From: Candidatus Treponema excrementipullorum
Lineage (GTDB): Bacteria; Spirochaetota; Spirochaetia; Treponematales; Treponemataceae
Direction of reading: 5' to 3'
Assembly: GCA_018883625.1 (NCBI GenBank)
Contig: JAHLFV010000019.1
Coordinates: 1 to 19,870, forward strand
Length of the DNA stretch: 19,870 nt
In this document: positions 7,601-14,385 of the stretch, piece after piece
How the letters are laid out: every line of letters begins with the position of its first letter
Position numbering within the stretch: the first letter of the stretch is position 1
Notes under the pieces: model-generated
Told to the model about the DNA's origin: nothing
Databases searched by the model: none
The model's input: only the letters and a program-made list of their open reading frames with translations
Made by a program: the position numbers and the translations under genes

Positions 7601-10516
7601 AACCCGCAAAATATAGGCACCACCCTTAGGAGGTGTAACAGTAATTGTACCGGACACAGCTAAATCTACGGAGCCTTTGTCTTCCGTTACGATTTCTCTT
7701 TCATACCGAGTATTTATCCTGCCGTTTACTCCCATCTGGCGAACCTGTTTCCAGTCTTCCCGCAACAGCTCATAGGAAATTTTTCTCTCCTCTTTTCCTG
7801 CAGGAAGCAAGGTGTCGGCAGGTTTTTGAGAGTCGGGAGTAACCAAAGCGTAATCAAAACTTATTTTATCACCCTTTTTAGGAAATCCTTTTATGTTTGT
7901 GATACCGGACAAACCTAAGTAATAGTATGCAGGATGAACCACAACACTTTCTCTGGCTGCGATAGATTGTCCGCCGGAATCTGTGACAGAAGCTTCCATG
8001 ATGTACTCATAAGGTTTACCTTTAACCTTCTCTTCACCGGTCAACTGACTGCCGGTGGCGGAACCGTTACCATCCAAAGTACCGGAAAGAGAATTCAATG
8101 CACTTCTGCCATCATATTCCTGAATTGGACCAAAAGCCATGTCTTCGTAATCTTTGCCCTCTGCCCGGAAATAGGTAGGTTCTCTGTACCAGTTACCCCG
8201 CCAGTTGGAACCGGCAAGACTTCCGCCACCTAAATAGGATGCAGACAAAGAAGCAGAAAGGTTGTCTCCGCTGTAGTACGTTAAAGCGGGGATTGTTACG
8301 GAAGATTCAAAACGCAACCGTTCAAAATATGCCACGGTAAAAGAGACGTTTTGAGGATAATAGCCGTCGGCAACCGCCTCGGAATCTGTCCGTGTGTATT
8401 CTACAATATAGCTACCCGGTTTAATATCTTCCGGTAGCGTAAATTCTGCATTGAAACTACCGCTTTGTGATACAGTAACATCCTGAGTGTAGAAGGCTTC
8501 TTCTCCCCAGCGATTTGCCCGAACAGAAATCCGGGCATTTCCTATATAATTTTCATAGCTTCCTAAAGTCAGATTTCTGTCCAAACCTCCCAAGCGAACT
8601 TTTTCTCCGGGTTTGTACAGTCCCCGATCCGTAAACATATAAGTTACAGCTCTAGTGTTATCCGCTTCAAAAGGATTTGTTGTGGCTCCCCAACCCCATA
8701 AAGCATTGTAGTTAGGTTGGAAACACGCTTTATCTCCGTCTTTTTCTGCACTAAAGAACACGCTGCGTATTTCATCCTTACCAAAAGAGGTACCGGCGGA
8801 GAGCTTCACTTCTTTTTCTCCGACGGAGTTTTTTAAATCTTTTTCTCCGGCAGAGTTTTTTAAATCTACATTCTCCAAGTACAGTGTTGCTAAACCATTT
8901 TTGTCCGTAACACCTGTAACCACAGGAGTCTGAATCTCTGTCAAAAACTTATCCTGTGAAAGATACTCATTACTGGCGTAAAAGCCTACCGTAGCTCCTT
9001 CTACCGGGTTTCCTGTAGACAGACTTGTGACTAGCACAAGGGCTTTGTTAAAACCATAGCGGACAGTAAGACCTAAATCCGTAACCTGAACGTACTGGGT
9101 ATTTTGAGTCTGCGTTTCCTGTTCTTCTCCCCGCCAATCGGTATATTTGTACTTGATTTCTGCATCGAATTTTACGGTACCCACAGGTCCCTGGGTACCC
9201 TTTGTCAAAAAGGGACCTAAATCAACTTCCTGATAAACCAACTGATTCTTTGGCAAATTTTCCTGCTGGAATTTATAAGTTTCGGCAAATTGCCATGTTC
9301 CGTTGTCAAGGGTGGAAATTGTATAGCTTGATCCCGGCAAAATATTCTGATGGGAAAAAATGATTTTGGGAGCAAACTGATTTTCCAGCATGACAAAACC
9401 GTAATCCTTAAAAGCAACATAACTGGTTGCTGCCGGTACGGTAATAGATTTAGGGCCGATGGTATCTTGCAACACACGACCGTATATATCGGAAACAACA
9501 CCACCATTCAGTGTTATGGAAAAAGTTTGTTCATAGTCCACCGGTAATCCCTGAACAGTAAGTGTAGAACCGGAAATTACGATATTTTCTTCCGTTATAG
9601 TCATGGCAGGAGAAGTTACCAAAGCCTCTGCAATTTTCTTTTTGTCTATGGATTCATCCAACATGTGACTGAATTGGAATACCACAGGATGAGACCGGGA
9701 AACTCCTGAGCGGGAACCAATAACATCAACAAGAGAGAAAGGCTTTAACGTATGGAAAGAATGACTTGTATCTTCCGTACTTGTGCCTAAAGATTTTCCA
9801 TCGGAACGTGCCCCTGCCTGTAATACAACAGTCATTTTTGTATTTTCAAGAGGTGTCTTTTTTAACTTTACGGCAACAAGATTTTTATTATTTTCATCGG
9901 GATAACTCATAGTATAGTCGTACTCTGTTCCAGCCTCATCAACAACACGGACATACTTTGAGATTTCTTTTATTGTAACAGGATAGGAAAAATACAAAGC
10001 GATGGAACGGGCATCTTCTACCGGTAAATCATCGCTACTTACAATATAACCTTCCAATGCTGCTTCATAACCGGGTGTAATACTTTTTAACTGCAGTTCC
10101 TCGGTTTTAAACGTAAAGATGCGTTGACCGGTCAGAGGATTTCCCTCCACAGAGGTTATGGACTCCGATAAAGTTACGGTATATTCCCGCTGAGGGATCA
10201 CAGCTTCCGTGGCATCAAAGCATAGCAAGCTGGTGCCGTACCAGCGAAATACACCGGGAATAGCAGGTTCGATTTTCATTAAATCAGAACTATCTGACGG
10301 TGAGCCTAGTTTTTCCACAGCTACCACAGGCTGAGAAAACTGCACATATATGGACGGATATTTCACTGCTGTAGGAAGTTCTCCTACAGGTTGAAAATCC
10401 AAAATATACAAACCTTCTTCATCCAAGGCTGTTTCTATTTCCGGTTTAGCCCCGGAACAAGACAGAACCACTGACATCAATAAAGTACCCCATACTCCGA
10501 TAAAAAATTTTTTCAT
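4613..10516 (-). CDS. Bacterial alpha-2-macroglobulin lipoprotein with CLEQ thioester
   Basis: Giant envelope protein of 1967 aa, longer than E. coli YfhM (about 1650). Family members trap attacking proteases in the periplasm: cleavage of a bait region exposes a thioester that links covalently to the protease. The signal peptide (MKKFFIGVWGTLLMSVVLSC) ends in lipobox VLSC, so it is lipid-anchored. Macroglobulin-like beta domains fill the N-terminal half; an A2M_N-like segment (TDRGLYKPGEKVRLGG) is near residue 630. A linker rich in Ala and Met near 1209 may be the bait. The conserved A2M domain (FTLPDNLTEYRVTAIG) follows near 1260, then the thioester YGCLEQR with Cys1472. A 9-residue tandem duplication lies near 555-575. 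uppP ends 25 nt upstream, suggesting one operon. No penicillin-binding protein 1C, the usual partner, is in the window. Confidence 0.93.
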   Translation of the reverse strand: MKKFFIGVWGTLLMSVVLSCSGAKPEIETALDEEGLYILDFQPVGELPTAVKYPSIYVQFSQPVVAVEKLGSPSDSSDLMKIEPAIPGVFRWYGTSLLCFDATEAVIPQREYTVTLSESITSVEGNPLTGQRIFTFKTEELQLKSITPGYEAALEGYIVSSDDLPVEDARSIALYFSYPVTIKEISKYVRVVDEAGTEYDYTMSYPDENNKNLVAVKLKKTPLENTKMTVVLQAGARSDGKSLGTSTEDTSHSFHTLKPFSLVDVIGSRSGVSRSHPVVFQFSHMLDESIDKKKIAEALVTSPAMTITEENIVISGSTLTVQGLPVDYEQTFSITLNGGVVSDIYGRVLQDTIGPKSITVPAATSYVAFKDYGFVMLENQFAPKIIFSHQNILPGSSYTISTLDNGTWQFAETYKFQQENLPKNQLVYQEVDLGPFLTKGTQGPVGTVKFDAEIKYKYTDWRGEEQETQTQNTQYVQVTDLGLTVRYGFNKALVLVTSLSTGNPVEGATVGFYASNEYLSQDKFLTEIQTPVVTGVTDKNGLATLYLENVDLKNSAGEKDLKNSVGEKEVKLSAGTSFGKDEIRSVFFSAEKDGDKACFQPNYNALWGWGATTNPFEADNTRAVTYMFTDRGLYKPGEKVRLGGLDRNLTLGSYENYIGNARISVRANRWGEEAFYTQDVTVSQSGSFNAEFTLPEDIKPGSYIVEYTRTDSEAVADGYYPQNVSFTVAYFERLRFESSVTIPALTYYSGDNLSASLSASYLGGGSLAGSNWRGNWYREPTYFRAEGKDYEDMAFGPIQEYDGRSALNSLSGTLDGNGSATGSQLTGEEKVKGKPYEYIMEASVTDSGGQSIAARESVVVHPAYYYLGLSGITNIKGFPKKGDKISFDYALVTPDSQKPADTLLPAGKEERKISYELLREDWKQVRQMGVNGRINTRYEREIVTEDKGSVDLAVSGTITVTPPKGGAYILRVSTTDKKGREVITERSFYVSGSDWNYFYYGDATRIEMMCDKETYEVGDTAQIIVQSPLPAGTYVMTIEREGIFSEKLLTLTEPTTVLEVPITDRYLPVAYVTLSSYSVRTKEPEHTYDTPDLDKPKGYFGATALHVSPEVRRFDVEIVTDKVSYRPGDEVTVTLKATKAGQPLAGADLTLVAVDRGVLDLINYHIEDPLNHFYDEGLFLSGVQGGDSRSLLIDPVTYEVKDNFGGDKMMAEAAMNRAAGMGAEEGLTVRSNFDATAVFAPGLITGKDGTVTYTFTLPDNLTEYRVTAIGSLSFYFGLEEAPLVANNPLSARDVLPRKLRVDDVSDIGVVISNLDGTDHTVSVSMEVVSGVEAAGEKAVTGGIIKKDGKATVKGETTKSVTVPAGRTVPILFDIEAEEKGFVSVSFTVRSDVLNEKIIKPLEIEQVYVYETVTTVGEVTSESEDTGSVQETIILPSDTSKDSESGLTVVLDPTRLGTLTEAVNYVFRYPYGCLEQRVSAMLPLVYFGDYIDVFGMESEVTSPQEVIETELLSWAEVQNPDGGFPYWRSSSYSSLGASLRFAELLAEVMEKQYAIPDGIDVEKLKNYIATEAKDQWYKDNVYVKTYSAYVLSKLGETVSDKEIDSLKAMKGAGFAEKAMCGLMYLKNDSYSKALEVAQEIKSYTRPTTRGLDITNPEQEGYNWLFFNNDSQRNAFLLMFFTALNDGSDMPGRLLFNLLQNQRASNGYWQNTATTGRVLESIAMYIEANNLESLDFSAFADLDGERLAEGSFKGVGAKPVEEFYSLEDLQDKGVEKPLPLVIEKTGEGDLFYTVSLKYDIPVEEQVARDEGLSLSVEYINVATGDIVDVRQLKADTVYKAKVTLSSTRDRTFVAMRVPIPAGAEILDATFGTTPQLLGSASQSGGTTPTPYNNWFKPGLGYSYGLSSRVIYDSEVQYFWDMFPKGFQQVEFMFRPVRNGEFILPSATAECMYEPEIFGRTQGYKVTISQ
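8812..8865 (-). repeat. 27-bp in-frame tandem duplication inside the macroglobulin gene
   Basis: Two adjacent 27-bp units (8812-8838 and 8839-8865) differ at only two positions and encode DLKNSVGEK and DLKNSAGEK; a third, degenerate unit (EVKLSAGTS) follows in the protein. The reading frame is preserved. It looks like a recent slippage duplication in an inter-domain loop. Confidence 0.85.
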
Positions 10517-10541
10517 ACATCACCCTACTGCTTACAGTTTT

Positions 10542-11405
10542 CTAGAAAAAAATTATTCCTAAAATTCCTACAGGAATTAAGTATAACGCAAACCACTGCA
10601 AATGTCCTTTTTTAATGATTTTCATCAACACGGACAAAGCAAAAAAACCGGAAAGAAAAGCGGCAACACAGCCGGCAATAACTGCTTCTACACCTATAGA
10701 AGAACTCATACTACCGAAATCTTTTAATTCAAGAATAAAAGCTCCCAGTATGGCAGGAATGGAAAGCAAAAAAGAAAATTCGCCGGCAATTTTCCTGTCT
10801 ACCCCGCACAACAAAGCACCGGCAATAGTACTTCCGGAACGGGAAATCCCGGGTAACACTCCTAAGCCCTGGGCAAAACCGATAAGTAATCCTTGCCAGG
10901 GTTTTACTGTTTGAGCACCGGCAACTGCCCCATCGGTTGCAACCACCTTTTCATCATTTTGAGTTCCAAGGGCTTCCCGTTTTTTTTGATTTTTTGAATC
11001 CACAAAATCAGACAAAATCAAAATAAGAGCTGTCACGATAAAACCGCCGCAAATAATTTTTTCGGGAATAGTGGGAACTATGTCGGAAAAGAATATACCG
11101 ATTACTCCGGTAATAAAAGTTCCTAAAAGCAAAGCCACTATCATAGATAAATCACTCTTATCTTCCTCCCGGGATTTTCTGGTAAGCCACCGTCCCAAGA
11201 CACAAAATAAACGGATAATGGTTTTATGAAAAAATAAGACAACAGCACCAAGCGTTGCCAAATGAAGAAAAATATCAAATAATAGCGGAACATCTTCCAA
11301 AGCAAAAAGCCTTTGAGCTACAGCCAAATGACCGGAACTGGAAATAGGTAAAAACTCCGCAATTCCCTGTAAAATTCCAAGAAAAATACTCTGAAAAACA
11401 GACAT
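10542..11405 (-). CDS. uppP: Undecaprenyl-diphosphatase
   Basis: Integral membrane enzyme (BacA/UppP family, 287 aa; family about 270) that dephosphorylates undecaprenyl diphosphate to recycle the lipid carrier for peptidoglycan and other envelope polymers; overproduction gives bacitracin resistance. Both signature motifs are present: EFLPISSSGHL (17-27) and LPGISRSGS (184-192). Hydrophobic segments fill most of the rest. A hydrophilic stretch of about 30 residues (136-166, with KNQKKREALG) lies just before the second motif and is longer than usual. The ATG at 11405 has only a distant AGGGG. It is the first gene of a likely operon with the alpha-2-macroglobulin and is divergent from pyrE, sharing a symmetric promoter region. 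Confidence 0.93.
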   Translation of the reverse strand: MSVFQSIFLGILQGIAEFLPISSSGHLAVAQRLFALEDVPLLFDIFLHLATLGAVVLFFHKTIIRLFCVLGRWLTRKSREEDKSDLSMIVALLLGTFITGVIGIFFSDIVPTIPEKIICGGFIVTALILILSDFVDSKNQKKREALGTQNDEKVVATDGAVAGAQTVKPWQGLLIGFAQGLGVLPGISRSGSTIAGALLCGVDRKIAGEFSFLLSIPAILGAFILELKDFGSMSSSIGVEAVIAGCVAAFLSGFFALSVLMKIIKKGHLQWFALYLIPVGILGIIFF

Positions 11406-11440
11406 AAAATCAAGTACCCCTCATACAAATTATTCCATTC

Positions 11441-11515
11441 AGTGTAGCATAAAACAACAAAAGTAACCATAAAGTTATATCTATAGTTACTTTTCCCTCA
11501 TATTTATGCTATACT
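11441..11515. promoter_or_regulatory. Symmetric divergent promoter region of uppP and pyrE
   Basis: The region is a nested imperfect palindrome. The outer arms are AGTGTAGCATAAA (11441-11453) and TTTATGCTATACT (11503-11515), one mismatch in 13. Each contains an extended -10 box reading outward: TGCTATACT for pyrE and TGCTACACT for uppP. The inner arms AAAAGTAAC (11459-11467) and GTTACTTTT (11486-11494) are a perfect 9-bp inverted repeat. The inner repeat overlaps where the -35 elements would lie. One regulator binding the inner dyad could therefore control both directions. The promoter assignment rests on sequence only. Confidence 0.65.
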
Positions 11516-11520
11516 AAACT

Positions 11521-12177
11521 ATGACATACAAAGAGAAATTTATCAAATTTATGAGTGACAGCGGTGTTTTGACTTTTGGCGACTTTACCTTGAAAAGCGG
11601 ACGTAAAGCCCCTTATTTTATAAACACCGGAAATTATAAAACAGGTGCCCACCTTGCCCAACTGGGAGAATTTTATGCAGACTGTATAAGAGAACATAAT
11701 CTTCAACCGGACATCCTATTTGGTCCTGCCTACAAAGGGATTCCCTTGTCCGTTAGTGCGGTAATAGCCTTACACAACAAATACAATAGTAACGCAGGAT
11801 ATTGTTTTGACCGCAAAGAAGCAAAAGACCACGGAGAAGGCGGTATGTTTGTAGGTCAACAACCGAAAGCCGGTGATTCTTTGGTTATTATTGAAGACGT
11901 TATGACCAGTGGCAAAGCATTAAAAGAGGTGCTACCCAAGTTACAGACGGTAGAAGGCGTCAAAATAGAAGCAATGATTATCACCGTTGACAGAATGGAA
12001 AAAGCTTTAGACAGCCAATACTCTGCAGTTCAGCAAGCCTACACCGACTACGGCATTAAAGTGTATTCCATTGTTACCATAAAAGATATCATCAAAGCCA
12101 TAGAGGACGGTATTATTCAGGGAGCGGAACATTTGGAGGCCATGAAACGCTACCTTGCTCAGTACGGAGCCCAATAA
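11521..12177 (+). CDS. pyrE: Orotate phosphoribosyltransferase
   Basis: Cytoplasmic enzyme of 218 aa catalysing orotate plus PRPP to orotidine 5'-monophosphate, the fifth step of de novo pyrimidine synthesis. Conserved blocks are LKSGRKAPYF (24-33), YKGIPL (71-76), the catalytic flexible loop DRKEAKDHGEGG (97-108) and the PRPP-binding motif IIEDVMTSGKA (123-133). The first ATG fits the family N-terminus (YKEKFIKFMSDSGVLTFGDF), yet no Shine-Dalgarno precedes it and an extended -10 (TGCTATACT) ends only 5 nt upstream. The mRNA is therefore probably leaderless. No other pyrimidine gene is nearby. It is divergent from uppP and convergent with the hydroxy-acid oxidase gene. Confidence 0.95.
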   Translation: MTYKEKFIKFMSDSGVLTFGDFTLKSGRKAPYFINTGNYKTGAHLAQLGEFYADCIREHNLQPDILFGPAYKGIPLSVSAVIALHNKYNSNAGYCFDRKEAKDHGEGGMFVGQQPKAGDSLVIIEDVMTSGKALKEVLPKLQTVEGVKIEAMIITVDRMEKALDSQYSAVQQAYTDYGIKVYSIVTIKDIIKAIEDGIIQGAEHLEAMKRYLAQYGAQ

Positions 12178-12198
12178 CCGGGAAGTTCTGACAATTAC

Positions 12199-12255
12199 AA
12201 AGTCGAATCCCTGTAATAATCCACGACTTTTGAAAGCAGGCTCTTTTACAGGGAT
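12199..12255. terminator. Overlapping hairpins after pyrE (possible terminator)
   Basis: Two mutually exclusive stems lie 20 nt after the pyrE stop: AAAGTCG (12199-12205) with CGACTTT (12224-12230), and ATCCCTGTAA (12207-12216) with TTACAGGGAT (12246-12255). The first ends in TTTT. They sit between convergent genes and most simply act as a terminator. The overlap resembles an attenuator, but there is no downstream gene in that direction to regulate. Confidence 0.4.
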
Positions 12256-12301
12256 CGATTATTCAGAGTTTTTCACAGTCGGCATACGTACCGATTTTAT
12301 T

Positions 12302-13219
12302 TTAAGAATTTCCTCCAAGGGTTTCCGCAACCTTTTTTACACCTTTTACACCATCCCGGCACAAAGCTGTCACAATGGGACGACCGATCATAACTTCTTT
12401 TACCCCAAAACGGGCCGCTGTCAGTATATCTTTTCTTGTCCTTAAACCGCTGTCTACCCACAGTTGACCGCAATTAGCCTGTAATTCTTTGCCGTAATTC
12501 TTTAAGAATTCCGCCGTACTGCCCCGCACAGTTTCTATCCGTCCGCCGTGATTGGATATGATTGCCACATCAGGTTTAACTTCTCTTACAAGTTCCACAT
12601 CTTCCGGAGTAAAAAGACCTTTTATCATAAAAGGTTTTTCCGCTTTTTGTTTTAATTCTTTTAGCTGAGTAGCTGTCTTTTTTTCCAGCTTGGCTTTGTT
12701 CCGCATAGTCACGATATTATATGAATCAATATCCACACCTAGAAATTCCGCAACCTCTCTTGCCCATTCCATACGTTCAAAAATCTTTTCGTTGGCATAA
12801 GGCTTTATAAAAACGGCGGCCTGTATGTCGGGGTAAAACTGCCGAGTTGCTTTCATGGCTTCTATACCGTACAAAAGTTTCTCATCGGGAGTTCCGTCTC
12901 CCAAAGCAAGGCGAAAACCGGCTGTAGCAGCAGCCATCAACAAGTCATAGTAAAAAGCCCGTTCATCAGGATACCCTACATTTTCCACAGCCCCGGTCAT
13001 GGGAGCTAACCGAAGAGCAGGAAACTCTCCGTTGCAATTTTCTGCCGGTATAGCTTCTTTCCCAACAGAAAATTCCTCTTCAAGCTTTTTCCATCCGGCT
13101 ACATTCGCCTGAAAATTTGCACTGTCAAAGGCTCCCCCCATACCGGGCAATTCTCCGACGCATCCGTATCCTGCACACTCACTACAAAAGTGACACTTAT
13201 ATTCTAATCTCCGAAGCAT
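12302..13219 (-). CDS. FMN-dependent alpha-hydroxy-acid oxidase-like protein with N-terminal Cys cluster
   Basis: TIM-barrel flavoenzyme of 305 aa related to lactate oxidase and glycolate oxidase, which oxidise 2-hydroxy acids to 2-keto acids. Family signatures: PFMIKGLFTPED (196-207, with the FMN-binding Lys200), SNHGGR (222-227, with catalytic His224 and substrate-binding Arg227) and DSGLRTRKDI (256-265) followed by IGRP. It is shorter than classical members (350-380 aa). Its N-terminus is instead a cysteine cluster, C9-x2-C12-x2-C15-x4-C20, followed by GELPGMGG, as in a little-studied anaerobe subgroup; this could hold an iron-sulfur cluster. The ATG lies 16 nt inside the end of the phosphofructokinase gene, so the two are co-translated. 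The substrate is unknown; lactate is a guess from the glycolytic neighbour. Confidence 0.8.
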   Translation of the reverse strand: MLRRLEYKCHFCSECAGYGCVGELPGMGGAFDSANFQANVAGWKKLEEEFSVGKEAIPAENCNGEFPALRLAPMTGAVENVGYPDERAFYYDLLMAAATAGFRLALGDGTPDEKLLYGIEAMKATRQFYPDIQAAVFIKPYANEKIFERMEWAREVAEFLGVDIDSYNIVTMRNKAKLEKKTATQLKELKQKAEKPFMIKGLFTPEDVELVREVKPDVAIISNHGGRIETVRGSTAEFLKNYGKELQANCGQLWVDSGLRTRKDILTAARFGVKEVMIGRPIVTALCRDGVKGVKKVAETLGGNS

Positions 13220-14286
13220 GTTCCTACTTCCCTTCCTGCCAAGACCATTTGGTCATCCAGTGGTACTTTTTTTATTTTTTTTGCAATGTCTTCTAAAGGC
13301 ACACCGCAGACTTTTCCGTTCTGTAGAGCTACCATTTTTCCAAAGTCACCTCGAGCCAGCATGTGAGCCGCTTCCGTGCCGAACAAAGTAGCCAATGCCC
13401 TGTCCTGAGCCACCGGTATTCCGCCCCGTTGTACGTAGCCTAAAACCGTAACCCGAGCTTCCAGTCCCGTTGCCGCTTCCAGTTCTTCGGCAACACGATA
13501 GGCAATGGAATGTTTCATGGCAAGGCGATTTTTTTTCAGTGTTTTTTTGTCCATGAGAGCTTCTTCTTCCGATAAAGCCCCTTCTGCAACCACTACTATG
13601 GAAAATTCCTTTCCTGCATCCCGTCTTTTTTCCAAATGTTTTGCAATGGATTCGATTTTATAAGGAATTTCCGGAATAAGTATAACGTCCCCGCCACCGG
13701 CAACACCGGCATGTAAAGCAAGCCAACCGGCTTTGTGCCCCATAACTTCGATAATCATGATTCTGTTATGACTGTGAGCTGTTGTGTGAATTCTGTCGAT
13801 GGCGTCAGTGGCAATGGAAACCGCAGTGTGAAATCCAAAAGTTACATCGGTCATAACCAAGTCGTTATCAATGGTTTTCGGTAAACCGACAACATTCAAT
13901 CCTTCTTGCTGTAAAAGCCAGCCTGTTGTATTGGTACCGTTACCCCCAAGGATTACCAATGCATCCAGTCCCCAGTTTTTATAATTTTCTTTTATTTTAT
14001 CCACGGCAGTCTTGCCGTTTTCGTAAATCGTGTAATTTTTAAAAGGTTTTTCCCGGGACGTCCCCAAAATGGTTCCCCCACGAGTCAAGATACCGGAAAA
14101 ATCCTCCGGCTCCAGCTTTCGGCATTTACCTTCTATCAAGCCTCGGTATCCGTTTTCAATGCCGATAACTTCCATTCCGAATTCGTCCATTGCGGTTCTG
14201 GCAACGCCTCTTATAGCAGCATTCAGTCCGGGAGCATCCCCACCGGAAGTCAAAATGCCGAACCGTTTAACTTTGGATTGTTCCAT
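13204..14286 (-). CDS. pfkA: 6-phosphofructokinase (mixed ATP/PPi subgroup)
   Basis: Glycolytic enzyme of 360 aa that phosphorylates fructose 6-phosphate at C1. Recognisable blocks: GILTSGGDAPGLNAAIRG (10-27), LGGNGT (113-118), PKTIDND (136-142, catalytic Asp140), EVMGHKAGWLA and VLGYVQRGGIP. The phosphoryl-donor positions are mixed: glycine (Gly117) where PPi enzymes carry Asp, as in ATP enzymes, but lysine (Lys137) where E. coli has Gly. The preceding Mg-binding Asp of E. coli PfkA (GGDG) is Asn116 here. This fits the mixed-substrate long-chain subgroup, so donor specificity is open. AGGTGG precedes the ATG. It is the first gene of an operon with the hydroxy-acid oxidase. Confidence 0.92.
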   Translation of the reverse strand: MEQSKVKRFGILTSGGDAPGLNAAIRGVARTAMDEFGMEVIGIENGYRGLIEGKCRKLEPEDFSGILTRGGTILGTSREKPFKNYTIYENGKTAVDKIKENYKNWGLDALVILGGNGTNTTGWLLQQEGLNVVGLPKTIDNDLVMTDVTFGFHTAVSIATDAIDRIHTTAHSHNRIMIIEVMGHKAGWLALHAGVAGGGDVILIPEIPYKIESIAKHLEKRRDAGKEFSIVVVAEGALSEEEALMDKKTLKKNRLAMKHSIAYRVAEELEAATGLEARVTVLGYVQRGGIPVAQDRALATLFGTEAAHMLARGDFGKMVALQNGKVCGVPLEDIAKKIKKVPLDDQMVLAGREVGTCFGD

Positions 14287-14304
14287 GTTTCCACCTTTCG
14301 TGAA

Positions 14305-14333
14305 AGTATAACAGATAGATTTTTACGTAGCAA
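14305..14333 (-). promoter_or_regulatory. Promoter of the phosphofructokinase operon
   Basis: On the minus strand, TTGCTA (14328-14333) is followed after 17 bp by TATACT (14305-14310). The leader would be only about 12 nt, just holding the ribosome site. A 12-bp dyad, CTTTCGTGAAAG (14295-14306), straddles the predicted start point and is a candidate operator. Confidence 0.6.
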
Positions 14334-14385
14334 GATAAAACTTCGTTAAAGTCCGTCAGACAGTGACAGGATCACACAGTCACGA

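Noticed and set aside
13204..14286. A strictly PPi-dependent phosphofructokinase.
   Set aside because: The diagnostic Asp at the donor site is Gly117, so PPi dependence cannot be claimed although Lys137 is PPi-like.
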